DNA from: Firmicutes bacterium UBA2116
Lineage (GTDB): Bacteria; Bacillota; Clostridia; Tissierellales; Sedimentibacteraceae
DNA length: 64,000 bases
NCBI GenBank assembly: GCA_002331025.1
Contig: DCYG01000016.1
Coordinates: 16,797-80,796, forward strand
Direction: 5' to 3'
Part shown: positions 26,956 to 35,379 of the stretch, piece after piece
Position numbering within the stretch: position 1 is the first letter of the stretch
How the letters are laid out: each line of letters opens with the position of its first letter
Program-made: the position numbers and the translations under genes
Notes under the pieces: model-generated
Database searches by the model: none
What the model was told of the DNA's origin: nothing
Seen by the model: the letters and a program-made list of their open reading frames with translations, nothing else

Positions 26956-28446
26956 ATGGAAAGAATCAGATGTGAATTACTAAAAAATAAAATTATGAGT
27001 GCTGAAAAAGCAGCTGATTTGATTATGAATAACTGCCTTGTGGGGACATCGGGATTTACACCTGCGGGATATCCCAAAGCTGTGCCAATGGCTTTGGCTG
27101 AAAGAGCCGATAAAGGCGATAAAATACAAATCGATCTTTTTACAGGAGCTTCGGTAGGTTATGAATTAGACGGACTTTTATCTGAAAAAGGAATAATAAG
27201 AAGAAGATATCCTTACCAAACAAATAATAATTTAAGAAATTCCATAAATAACGGCAGTGTAAAATATAATGATATGCATTTAAGCAATTCTGCACAATAC
27301 TTAAAAAACGGATTTTTAGGCAAGCTGGATTTTGCTATAATAGAAGCGGTTGCAATAACTGAAGATGGAGGTATTGTTCCAAGTACATCTGTTGGAAATT
27401 CAAATGTTATTGTTGAGTGTGCCGATAAAGTGATCGTTGAAATTAATGTATCGCAGCCGGCAGAGCTTGAAGGGATACATGATATTTACGCAATTAATAA
27501 ACCTCCTTTTTCAGAACATATACCAATTAAAAATGCATCCGATAAAATAGGAACAACCTATATACCTTGCGACCCTGAAAAAATAGCAGCTATTGTTGTT
27601 ACAGATATAGAAGATACAACAAATTCTATCGCGCCTGTTGATGAAATATCTGAAAAGATGGCTGAAAATTTAATATCATTTCTGAAATCAGAGGTTAAGT
27701 GCGGCAGATTGCCTAAAAATTTGCTGCCGTTGCAATCAGGTGTAGGGAGCGTTGCTAATGCTGTTTTGGGAGGACTGCGTTATTCGGAATTTGAAAATTT
27801 GGACTTTTACTCTGAAGTTTTTCAGGATTCTGCATTAGATTTGCTTGAAAGCGGAAAACTTAGAATAGCTTCGGCGGCATCATTAACAATATCGCCTGAA
27901 AGAATAAAATATTTTTTAAATAATATTTCCAAATATAAGGATAAAATTATACTCCGACCACAAGAGATCAGTAATAATCCGGAGATAATAAGGAGACTGG
28001 GTGTTATATCAATAAACACCGCAATAGAGGTTGATATTTATGGTAATGTAAATTCAACTCACATTATGGGCAGCAAGATGATGAACGGAATCGGCGGTTC
28101 AGGTGATTTTGCCCGCAATGCTTATATTTCCGTTTTTACGACACCATCAACCGCACTAAAAGGAAAAATTTCATCTATCGTACCATTTGTATCACACGTT
28201 GATCATTCAGAGCATGATGTTATGGTTATAGTTACGGAAAATGGTGTGGCGGATTTAAGAGGGCTTTCTCCTAAAGAAAGAGCAGAACTAATAATAGACA
28301 ATTGCGCCCACAACGATTACAAGGAAATGCTGAGGGACTATTACAGCAGGGCTTCTCAGGCTGCTAAAGGTGCTCATACACCTCATTTGTTAGGCGAGGC
28401 GCTTTCCTGGCATGAAAGATATATACAAACCGGAACTATGATATAA
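26956..28446 (+). CDS. Acetyl-CoA hydrolase/CoA-transferase family protein
   Basis: A 496-aa class I CoA transferase. Family marks are VGTSGFTPAGYPKAVP near the N-terminus, GVGSVANAVLGGL, YSEVFQDSALDL with the catalytic Glu, NGIGGSGDFARNAYISVF and VTENGVADLRGLSPKERA. Relatives transfer CoA between succinate and acetate or propionate (Cat1, ScpC). With the methylmalonyl-CoA mutase operon 7 kb away it could close a succinate-to-propionate route, but its position suggests a link to acyl groups released by the operon's hydrolases. GGGAGA precedes the ATG. Confidence 0.88.
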   Translation: MERIRCELLKNKIMSAEKAADLIMNNCLVGTSGFTPAGYPKAVPMALAERADKGDKIQIDLFTGASVGYELDGLLSEKGIIRRRYPYQTNNNLRNSINNGSVKYNDMHLSNSAQYLKNGFLGKLDFAIIEAVAITEDGGIVPSTSVGNSNVIVECADKVIVEINVSQPAELEGIHDIYAINKPPFSEHIPIKNASDKIGTTYIPCDPEKIAAIVVTDIEDTTNSIAPVDEISEKMAENLISFLKSEVKCGRLPKNLLPLQSGVGSVANAVLGGLRYSEFENLDFYSEVFQDSALDLLESGKLRIASAASLTISPERIKYFLNNISKYKDKIILRPQEISNNPEIIRRLGVISINTAIEVDIYGNVNSTHIMGSKMMNGIGGSGDFARNAYISVFTTPSTALKGKISSIVPFVSHVDHSEHDVMVIVTENGVADLRGLSPKERAELIIDNCAHNDYKEMLRDYYSRASQAAKGAHTPHLLGEALSWHERYIQTGTMI

Positions 28447-28454
28447 ATTATAAA

Positions 28455-28478
28455 AATGTCATCCTTGCGGATGACATT
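28455..28478. terminator. Hairpin between convergent genes
   Basis: AATGTCATCC/GGATGACATT, 10-bp stem with TTGC loop; the following sequence is AT-rich but without a strict T tract. Confidence 0.6.
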
Positions 28479-28500
28479 AATTTATTTACAATATTATTGA

Positions 28501-28893
28501 TTACAGCAGGTTATAAATTCCCAAAGTTTTTAAATGATCCAATTTTGATTCCATTATATCATTTAAATCTAAATTAAGTGCTGAGCACATTGATGCTAAG
28601 TAAAATATCAATTCACCCATTTCTTCTTCAATTTTTTCTCTACATTTTGAACACAATTCTCCCTCAATATGATTTTCTAAATCAAGTTGATTTTCTTCAA
28701 GAGTTTTGTTTTGAGAAAATAGTTGTTTTGTAGCATGTATCTCAATGCAGCCGCAATGTGTAGCAGATTTAAAAACTGCTCTGTTGAGCATGGATGTTTG
28801 TTCGTCTAATTTTGTTACTACGTCTAAAATACTTTTATTTAACAACTGTAAATTAGCAGTCAGATTTTGAAATTCATTACAATCACACGACAT
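28501..28893 (-). CDS. MazG-like small protein (unrecognised family)
   Basis: A 130-aa protein beginning MSCDCNEFQNLTANLQLLNK. It has a conserved-looking CGCIEIHATKQ, a CxxC (LCSKCRE) and a C-terminal helix EEEMGELIFYLASMCSALNL then DLNDIMESKLDHL, which resembles the MazG/nucleotide pyrophosphohydrolase helix pair. Similar proteins are widespread in Clostridia, function unknown. A redox or metal role for the Cys pairs is only a guess. ATG 28893 lies 11 bases after AAAGGAG. Confidence 0.65.
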   Translation of the reverse strand: MSCDCNEFQNLTANLQLLNKSILDVVTKLDEQTSMLNRAVFKSATHCGCIEIHATKQLFSQNKTLEENQLDLENHIEGELCSKCREKIEEEMGELIFYLASMCSALNLDLNDIMESKLDHLKTLGIYNLL

Positions 28894-29052
28894 TAATTTT
28901 CCAACTCCTTTCTTTATTAAAATTATACTTAAAGACAAGCTGCAATGTCAAATACTTTATTAATACATTTTATAAACAAACTCTTTACTATTTAGCATAA
29001 AATTAGTTAAGAAGAATAAATATATAAAGAAGTTTAATTTAGGGGGATGTTT

Positions 29053-29490
29053 ATGAAAAGGATTATAACCATTGTTGCGATTATAGTATTTATAGCTGCT
29101 CTTTTATTCTTTTTTAGATATATTAGAGGAAGGGATGCAGAAACTGTAGGCTTCGACAGTATAAAACCAGAGGATATGCCAAGACAAATAACTGAAGTAT
29201 TACCAAATTACAGAATGAAGGAAAAAGCTTTGGTAGCTAAGGTAAATGATGAAATTTATGTTGTTGTTACAAGAGGAGAAAAAAATACCGCAGGCTACGA
29301 GGTTGAAATAGATAAATTAACATTGACAGAAGAAAACGGTGAAAAGATATTAACTGTTTATGCAGAATATACCGACCCTAAGCCGGGAGATGTAACTGCA
29401 CAAATTTTGACATATCCATTCGCAGTTGTCAGAACAGACTTGGAAGAACTGCCGCAAAAGGTTATTTTAGAAAAACAATACAAGAATTAG
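29053..29490 (+). CDS. PrcB C-terminal-domain-like exported protein
   Basis: A 145-aa protein with an N-terminal membrane anchor or signal (residues 4-22) and an extracytoplasmic domain with VVVTRGEKNTAGYEVEIDKL, VYAEYTDPKPGD and QILTYPFAVVRT. This is the pattern of the PrcB_C domain, first named for a protease-complex subunit of Treponema. Its role in Firmicutes is unknown. ATG 29053 is favoured over 29047 because AGGGGGAT overlaps the earlier codon. It is a single gene. Confidence 0.7.
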   Translation: MKRIITIVAIIVFIAALLFFFRYIRGRDAETVGFDSIKPEDMPRQITEVLPNYRMKEKALVAKVNDEIYVVVTRGEKNTAGYEVEIDKLTLTEENGEKILTVYAEYTDPKPGDVTAQILTYPFAVVRTDLEELPQKVILEKQYKN

Positions 29491-29539
29491 CAATAGATAA
29501 GCAATGGATTGTCTATTGATGAACGATAGTTACATAAAG

Positions 29540-29574
29540 AGAGAAGGTGCCGCTGTTGCCGGCACCCTTTCTCC
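29540..29574. terminator. Bidirectional terminator
   Basis: AAGGTGCCG/CGGCACC with an outer GAGA/TCTC extension. Pyrimidine-rich flanks on both sides suit both the PrcB-like gene (+) and the flavoprotein gene (-). Confidence 0.75.
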
Positions 29575-29607
29575 TTATGTTTCAATATTCAATATATAGT
29601 TAAAAGC

Positions 29608-31515
29608 TTATTTAACAACATTTTGTCCGGCAATACGACCGAATACGATTACGTCGGTTATGGCATTTCCTCCAAGCCTGTTTGCACCGTGTACACCGCC
29701 TGTAACCTCTCCGGCTGCAAACAATCCGGGTATTATATTCCCGTTAGTGTCTAACACCTCGCATTTTGTTGTAACCTGAATGCCTCCCATTGTGTGGTGA
29801 ACCATAGGACCGGTCAATCCCGCATAGAAAGGACCTGCTCCGAATTCCTTATCAAATACAGTTCTGCCGAATGGATCATTTCCTGTTCTCAATGAATTAT
29901 TGAATTGATCTACAGATGCCTGAAGGTTTTCAGCAGGTACGTTTATCATTTCCGCAAGCTCTGCTATTGTATCTGCCTTCCAAGTATAGCCGTTTCCTAC
30001 TCTTTCATCAACATTTGTTCCTATAGTTGTCATTCCATCTTTAATTGTGTTTGCATCAGATATAATATACAGCTGTGCGTCTGTTTGCTCTAAAACCGCC
30101 TTTGAAAGCTCATCACGTCTGCCGTCTTCATGTACGAATCGGTTGCCCTCTTTATTAATATAGAACTGATTTTCAATATACGGAGTAACTACACCCGGTC
30201 CGTAAGTAGGGATAAGCTGAATCCATTCCATATCGACTAGGTTTGCACCTATCGCTTCTGCCATAACAATCCCATCACCTGTTGCAAACGGTCCGTTGGT
30301 TGTATTTACCGATTCATCCAGTGTAGCCCAATGGTTGTTATATTTTTGTCTCATTTCTACATTGGCCCCAAAGCCGCCCGTCGCTATTATAACTCCCTTG
30401 TTTGCTGTTATTTCAAAGGGTTGTCCGTCTGTAGCAGTTCCTTTGACGCCTGTACATCTACCGTCAGTCATTATTAGTTCCTCAGCTTTACTGTTCAGCA
30501 TTATTTCCGCACCTTGTTCTTTTGCGTAATTAGCCTGAGGAAGTACGAAAGATGCCCCTTTTGTTCCGAGATCTGTTGTAGGTGTATGGCTTCTTTTCCA
30601 TGTTGCACCAACTGCAGCTTGAATCTGCTCAATCCATTTTGCTCCCAAGCCTTCAAGGAATTTTATTGCTTCAGGACCATTTTCACCTAATATATCAACC
30701 TTTTCAGTTTCTGCCACAAAATCACCGTCAATATATGTCTGTAATTTGTGAAGTGACGGCGAGTCAAACAGGTAGTTGGCACCTGATGCCTTGTATTCGC
30801 CAATCTCCTGCTTCAATGTATCGAGCCATACTTTCATTGTTTCATTTTTGGGCTCAACAGCCAATATTTTTTCAATCGTTTTTAGCTCTGCCTCAGACAT
30901 AGTCTGTTGTTTCTGTCTTTCAGGATCGGATGCATTCAGTGCGCTTCCTGCAAGCAATGTGTTTCCTCCAACGGAGCTTTGTTTATCTATAACAATTACA
31001 CTTGCTCCTGCATCTATGGCTTCAACTGCTGCTGACATTCCGGCTCCGCCTGAGCCAATTATAACTACATCAGCTTCTTTTTTAATAACATCTGTGGATG
31101 CTGCTTTCTTTTCCACTGCCTTTGATATTGCTTCCTCTGTTGCTCCTGCCGAAATCAAAGCAGATTTGACTGCATCTATTATCCCGTTGCTTGTAAGAGT
31201 ACAGCCCGATATAGCATCTACTGCCACAGATTGATTTTCAATTATATTATTCGGTATTGTGTTAAGGGCCGGATCGCTTATGCCGGCGCTTTCCTTGTGT
31301 TCAAGCATATTAATCTTTAAAATCTCATTGTCACTTACCTCAACTTCAACCTTAATTACTCCTCCAAAGCCCTGACCTTCGCCGGTATACTTTCCTGCTT
31401 TAAACAGTGTATTTTCACTTGCATCTCCATTTGGAGCATCTGTGCTGTTTGTGCACCCTGTCATCAATGAAAATAACATTAAAACAGTTAATAAAATCGA
31501 TAAATACTTCTTCAT
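29608..31515 (-). CDS. Exported flavinylated FAD-dependent reductase (flavocytochrome c/UrdA-like)
   Basis: A 635-aa predicted lipoprotein: lipobox LMTGC at residues 17-21, FMN-binding domain at about 35-120 with flavinylation motif VDAISGCTLTSNG (consensus SGA[ST], here SGCT), then an FAD_binding_2 domain starting VVIIGSGGAGMSAAVEAIDA and ending HTMGGIQVTT, GEVTGGVHGANRLGGNAI. ApbE normally attaches FMN to the motif Thr. Relatives reduce fumarate, urocanate or acrylate analogues outside the membrane as electron acceptors. There are no haem motifs. It has a consensus promoter overlapped downstream by repeats that probably bind the neighbouring TetR protein. Confidence 0.88.
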   Translation of the reverse strand: MKKYLSILLTVLMLFSLMTGCTNSTDAPNGDASENTLFKAGKYTGEGQGFGGVIKVEVEVSDNEILKINMLEHKESAGISDPALNTIPNNIIENQSVAVDAISGCTLTSNGIIDAVKSALISAGATEEAISKAVEKKAASTDVIKKEADVVIIGSGGAGMSAAVEAIDAGASVIVIDKQSSVGGNTLLAGSALNASDPERQKQQTMSEAELKTIEKILAVEPKNETMKVWLDTLKQEIGEYKASGANYLFDSPSLHKLQTYIDGDFVAETEKVDILGENGPEAIKFLEGLGAKWIEQIQAAVGATWKRSHTPTTDLGTKGASFVLPQANYAKEQGAEIMLNSKAEELIMTDGRCTGVKGTATDGQPFEITANKGVIIATGGFGANVEMRQKYNNHWATLDESVNTTNGPFATGDGIVMAEAIGANLVDMEWIQLIPTYGPGVVTPYIENQFYINKEGNRFVHEDGRRDELSKAVLEQTDAQLYIISDANTIKDGMTTIGTNVDERVGNGYTWKADTIAELAEMINVPAENLQASVDQFNNSLRTGNDPFGRTVFDKEFGAGPFYAGLTGPMVHHTMGGIQVTTKCEVLDTNGNIIPGLFAAGEVTGGVHGANRLGGNAITDVIVFGRIAGQNVVK

Positions 31516-31537
31516 TTTACTCTCCCATCATAATTAA

Positions 31538-31577
31538 TCTAACATGTTTGTCTAACGTGTTCGTCAAACGTGTTAGA
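31538..31577. promoter_or_regulatory. Triple operator repeat of the flavoprotein gene
   Basis: TCTAACATGTTTG (31538-31550) and TCTAACGTGTTCG (31551-31563) in direct orientation, then inverted CAAACGTGTTAGA (31565-31577). They lie between promoter and start codon of the flavoprotein gene, as expected for TetR-type repression. Confidence 0.75.
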
Positions 31578-31580
31578 TTA

Positions 31581-31609
31581 ATTATATTATTAACAAACAC
31601 TTATGTCAA
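31581..31609 (-). promoter_or_regulatory. Consensus sigma-A promoter of the flavoprotein gene
   Basis: On the minus strand TTGACA (31609-31604), 17 nt, TATAAT (31586-31581): both boxes are perfect, so the gene should be strongly expressed when not repressed. Confidence 0.85.
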
Positions 31610-31661
31610 TGATATTTTTATAACAAAGTCTTTTTCTTATATATTTTTTTCAAAGCCGTAT

Positions 31662-31692
31662 AAAAAAACCCGCTCATTGATATTGAACGGGT
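31662..31692 (-). terminator. Terminator of the tetR gene, overlapping its last codons
   Basis: Minus-strand stem built on ACCCGTTCA and TGAGCGGGT followed by seven T. The left arm encodes the C-terminal residues of the TetR protein. Confidence 0.75.
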
Positions 31693-32285
31693 CTTAGAGC
31701 AAAGCTCTCTATGCAGCTTTCTACTACACGTATTATTCCGGGATCGGACAATACTGATTTGTCTCCGGAGAAGTATTGTATGGGTAGTCCGGACATAATA
31801 CCCAATATCAGCGATCTCATTTCATAAGCTGAAAAATCATTTGTTATTGTTCCTTTTTCCTGTCCGCTTTTAATTATATTTTCAATCAGCATGGGTACTG
31901 TATTTACCCTGAACTCTGACCATCTGTCGGATTCGTCAATCATAATCTGGTAATACCGCTTATATATTTTAAATACTCTGCTGTTCCCATATTCCAACTG
32001 CTTTTTCACAATAAGCTTCAAAGCATCAATTTCGTTTATTCCGCGCAATTCTTTTTCATAATAATTTTCAAAAAAGTTGACGTATCTGATATACCTGTCG
32101 AGAAGCAAATCATTTTTCGATGAAAAATAATGATAAAACGTTCCAACTGTTATACCTACCTCAGTACATATATCTCTCACGGTCATGCTGTCGAATCCGA
32201 TTTCTTCAACCATTTTATCAACGGCTGTTCTTATTGCTTCTATGGTAGCATTATCGTGTTCTCTCACAACTATTTGTCTTTTCAT
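31674..32285 (-). CDS. TetR/AcrR-family transcriptional regulator
   Basis: A 203-aa repressor with the N-terminal HTH SMTVRDICTEVGITVGTFYH then YFSSKNDLLLDRY and a variable ligand-binding C-terminal domain. It lies directly upstream of, and on the same strand as, the exported flavoprotein gene, whose promoter carries three related 13-bp operator-like repeats; local regulation is likely. GAGGA precedes the ATG. The 270 nt upstream, shared with ftsE, is AT-rich with no other gene. Confidence 0.88.
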   Translation of the reverse strand: MKRQIVVREHDNATIEAIRTAVDKMVEEIGFDSMTVRDICTEVGITVGTFYHYFSSKNDLLLDRYIRYVNFFENYYEKELRGINEIDALKLIVKKQLEYGNSRVFKIYKRYYQIMIDESDRWSEFRVNTVPMLIENIIKSGQEKGTITNDFSAYEMRSLILGIMSGLPIQYFSGDKSVLSDPGIIRVVESCIESFALRPVQYQ

Positions 32286-32505
32286 TTTATTCCTCTTTAG
32301 TTTACTATTTTTTATGTTCAGGTGCAGAATTAAATAAATAATTAAATTATTAATTCATTCCTATTTTATACAATTTAACATTTTTTGTAAACAGTTAATA
32401 ATATTTTCGCAGTCAAGGTTGATTATTCTTTACAATATTTTTAGGTAAAGCCAAAAATAAACATTTCATTTTTAGTGAAAATAAAGTAAAATATTATAGT
32501 AATAG

Positions 32506-32533
32506 TTGAAATTTTGTCAGATTATGTTATTAT
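32506..32533 (+). promoter_or_regulatory. Candidate promoter of ftsEX
   Basis: TTGAAA, 16 nt, TATTAT; 26 nt before the ftsE start. Moderate match in AT-rich DNA. Confidence 0.4.
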
Positions 32534-32558
32534 ATAAGTATTAAGAGGTGAAAATGCT

Positions 32559-33254
32559 TTGATTGAATTTAATAATGTCACAAAAGTATATAAAAATGAA
32601 TTTACTGCAGTTAAAAATATTAACTTAAAAATAGAAAAAGGCGAATTTTTGTTTATAGTCGGAAAAAGCGGTGCGGGAAAGAGTACCTTGATAAAGCTAT
32701 TGCTGAGAGAAATAAATCCTACCGAAGGAATCATTACTTATAATAATCAAAATATCACTAAAATCAGAAAAAGAAACATAGCGGAATACAGAAGAAACAT
32801 CGGATTTATTTTTCAGGACTACAGATTGCTGCCTAAATTAACGGTATATGAGAATGTTGCCTTTGCAATGGAAATGATTTGCTGTAACGCTAAAAACATC
32901 AGAAGAGAAGTACCGTTGGTACTTAGCATGGTAGGATTAAGCGATAAGGCAAAATATTATCCGGACGAGCTGTCCGGCGGAGAGCAGCAGAGAGTTGCCA
33001 TAGCCCGCGCGGTAATAAACAAGCCGGAAACAATTATAGCGGATGAACCGACAGGTAATCTGGACCAGGAAACATCTAAAGAGATAATGAAAATCCTCAC
33101 TGAAATTAATAAAAGAGGCACAGCAGTTATAATGGCAACCCACGACAGAGAGATAGTCAATCAATATCAAAAGAGAGTTATCGAATTGAAACAAGGTGTC
33201 ATTATAAGGGATATGAAAACAGGGGGATACAGTAATGACAATAAAAAAGCTTAA
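32559..33254 (+). CDS. ftsE: Cell-division ABC transporter ATPase FtsE
   Basis: A 231-aa ATPase with Walker [12 protein letters not shown]-loop [20 protein letters not shown], signature [14 protein letters not shown] and Walker [12 protein letters not shown]. With FtsX it transmits ATP-driven conformational change across the membrane to a peptidoglycan hydrolase, not transport. It starts with TTG at 32559, eight bases after AGAGGTG, and overlaps ftsX by 20 nt. The third gene of the unit encodes the likely hydrolase partner. Confidence 0.94.
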   Translation: MIEFNNVTKVYKNEFTAVKNINLKIEKGEFLFIVGKSGAGKSTLIKLLLREINPTEGIITYNNQNITKIRKRNIAEYRRNIGFIFQDYRLLPKLTVYENVAFAMEMICCNAKNIRREVPLVLSMVGLSDKAKYYPDELSGGEQQRVAIARAVINKPETIIADEPTGNLDQETSKEIMKILTEINKRGTAVIMATHDREIVNQYQKRVIELKQGVIIRDMKTGGYSNDNKKA

Positions 33255-34140
33255 TTATATTTTAAGACAAGCATTTAAAAGCTTATGGCGTAACCGAATG
33301 ATGGGACTTGCTTCAATCGGTTCTGTAACCGCCGTTTTGATAATACTTGGCTTTATTTTAATTATCGTTCTCAATGTAAACAATATTGCCTTGGCAACTA
33401 AGGAAAGCTTTGATGAAATAGCGGTATACATTAGCGATGACGTGGAAGAAGCTCAAATTGAACAGTTAGGGAAGTCCTTTAAAGAAATAGACGGTGTCAT
33501 GGGAGTTGCCTTTCAAACCAAGGAATACGCCCTTGAAAGGTTAAAGGAGGATTGGGGAGCGGATGCGTGGATGCTTGAAAGCTTAAGAAAGAATCCCTTA
33601 CCCAATACCTATATAGTTCAATTGACGGACGTGCAATATTCTGATTATGTTAAGAGTAAAATTGAAACGTTTGACGGAGTTGAGCAAGCACAATATTACA
33701 AGGATGCTGTCAACAGCCTGATAAGAATTTCTGATTTCGTAAAAAAAGGCGGGGCGGGAATTATCATAATATTGCTTTTGATAAGCGTATTTATAATTTC
33801 CAACACCATCAAAATTACAGTCCTTAACAGACAAAAGGAAATTGAGTTAATGCAGTATATCGGAGCTACGAACGGTTATGTAAGGGGACCGTTACTGATT
33901 GAAGGTTTAATTCTCGGGTTGATTGGCTCAATCGTAGCAATAGTTATAATATTCTTCAGCTATAATTATTTAATTAAATATTTAGCGGGAGGGTATGTCG
34001 CTATAGTGACAGGCATGGCTGGATATATGGTTGGAGTGGATATGATTTTAAATGATTTGATAATCATATTCCTTACTATAGGAATCGGCATAGGAATTTT
34101 GGGAAGCCTGATTTCTTTGAAAAAATTCTTAAGTGTATAG
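33235..34140 (+). CDS. ftsX: Cell-division membrane protein FtsX
   Basis: A 301-aa membrane protein: TM1 at about 22-46, a large extracytoplasmic loop (47-170), and three further TMs, with the conserved NRQKEIELMQYIGATNGYVR region in the FtsX permease domain. The loop is the docking site for coiled-coil hydrolase activators in other bacteria. It overlaps ftsE and is followed within 10 nt by the coiled-coil M23 gene, as expected for an FtsEX-hydrolase module. Confidence 0.93.
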   Translation: MTIKKLNYILRQAFKSLWRNRMMGLASIGSVTAVLIILGFILIIVLNVNNIALATKESFDEIAVYISDDVEEAQIEQLGKSFKEIDGVMGVAFQTKEYALERLKEDWGADAWMLESLRKNPLPNTYIVQLTDVQYSDYVKSKIETFDGVEQAQYYKDAVNSLIRISDFVKKGGAGIIIILLLISVFIISNTIKITVLNRQKEIELMQYIGATNGYVRGPLLIEGLILGLIGSIVAIVIIFFSYNYLIKYLAGGYVAIVTGMAGYMVGVDMILNDLIIIFLTIGIGIGILGSLISLKKFLSV

Positions 34141-34150
34141 GAGAGGGGTT

Positions 34151-35284
34151 ATGTTCAGGAAAAGCGTTGTATTTATTTTAGTAATTATGAGTATATTAAC
34201 TGCTTTCCCGGCAGCGGCAGGGGGAAGCATTGCAAGCATGCAGCAAAAGCAGAAGGAACTGCAAAATCAGATTAATGAAATCCGTAAAAAAGCAGAGGAA
34301 CTTAAAGGTCAGCAAAAAAGCGTGCAGCAGGAAATTGATGCTTTAGACGGTGAAATCAGAGCCTTAGCTTTAGAAGTTGAAAGATATGAGCTTCAGAAAG
34401 AAGAAATAAACATGAAAATTTCTGAGTCAGAGCAGAAAATTGAGCAGCTGAATAAGGACATAGACAACAACAATACTATTTTAGAAGATAGATTGAGAGT
34501 AATGTATAAAAACGGAACAGCAGGGTATATGGAAGTAATACTTAATGCAGAAAATTTAGTTGATGCATTGACAAGAATGGATATGATTCAACTGATAATA
34601 CAAAGTGATGTGGAGCTTTTAAAAAGCATAACCGAGCAAAAGGGTCAGGTAGAAGCACTAAAGGAACAACAGGAAATTGAAAGATTGGAATTGACTGCAG
34701 TTATTAACAGTCTTAATGCTAAGCATAATGAAATAACAGTTGCATCCCGTTCCAAAGAAATATATATGAGCAGCCTGCAAAAAGACATTAAAGAAATGGA
34801 AAGACAGCAGTCTGCAATGGACGAGCAGTCAAAGCAAATCGAAAGAGATATTTTGGCCGCACAAAGAGCGGTTGAATATGCCGGCGGAGAACTCCTGTGG
34901 CCGTTACCCGGCTATTATACCATTACATCCCATTTCGGAGGAAGAGCTGACCCGATTACGGGAGTATGGTCAAGTCACGGAGGAACAGATATCAGAGCAC
35001 CTTACGGAACACCTATATTGTCTGCAAACGATGGTGTTGTAATATTCTCAGGCTGGCATTATTCATACGGCAACTACGTTATTGTAGACCACGGCGGTGG
35101 AATAGCAACATTGTATGCACATGCTTCCAAGCTGCTGGTAAGCAAAGGAGACCCGGTATTAAAAGGAGATCCGGTTGCTCTGGTAGGTTCAACAGGATAT
35201 TCTACAGGAAACCACCTGCACTTAGAAGTCAGAGTCAACGGTGTGAGAAAAGATGCAGAGACTTACTACACTAAAAAACAATAG
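34151..35284 (+). CDS. Coiled-coil M23 peptidase, FtsEX-linked (EnvC/CwlO-like role)
   Basis: A 377-aa exported protein. Signal peptide 1-24 (ILTAFPAAAGG), a long coiled coil at about 25-245, then an M23/LytM domain with SHGGTDIRAPYGTPI (zinc His and Asp), VIVDHGGGIATLYAHASKL and STGNHLHLEVRVNG (HxH). The zinc ligands are present, so it may cleave peptidoglycan itself, unlike E. coli EnvC, which is degenerate. ATG 34151 is chosen because AGGAG lies seven bases ahead; an in-frame GTG at 34133 lies inside ftsX. Confidence 0.9.
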   Translation: MFRKSVVFILVIMSILTAFPAAAGGSIASMQQKQKELQNQINEIRKKAEELKGQQKSVQQEIDALDGEIRALALEVERYELQKEEINMKISESEQKIEQLNKDIDNNNTILEDRLRVMYKNGTAGYMEVILNAENLVDALTRMDMIQLIIQSDVELLKSITEQKGQVEALKEQQEIERLELTAVINSLNAKHNEITVASRSKEIYMSSLQKDIKEMERQQSAMDEQSKQIERDILAAQRAVEYAGGELLWPLPGYYTITSHFGGRADPITGVWSSHGGTDIRAPYGTPILSANDGVVIFSGWHYSYGNYVIVDHGGGIATLYAHASKLLVSKGDPVLKGDPVALVGSTGYSTGNHLHLEVRVNGVRKDAETYYTKKQ

Positions 35285-35301
35285 AAGAACAATTGTTATA
35301 G

Positions 35302-35327
35302 AGGGATGCGAAGCATCCCTGTTTTTA
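35302..35327 (+). terminator. Terminator of the ftsEX operon
   Basis: AGGGATGC/GCATCCCT with a GAA loop, followed by GTTTTTA. Confidence 0.85.
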
Positions 35328-35379
35328 TGCAATTATTCACCTATCGTTCATCCATTGTTCTCCAATTGTTCATCTATTG

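Noticed and set aside
30776..31234. 152-codon plus-strand frame opposite the flavoprotein gene
   Set aside because: It is a mirror of the conserved FMN/FAD-domain coding sequence, with no start signal.
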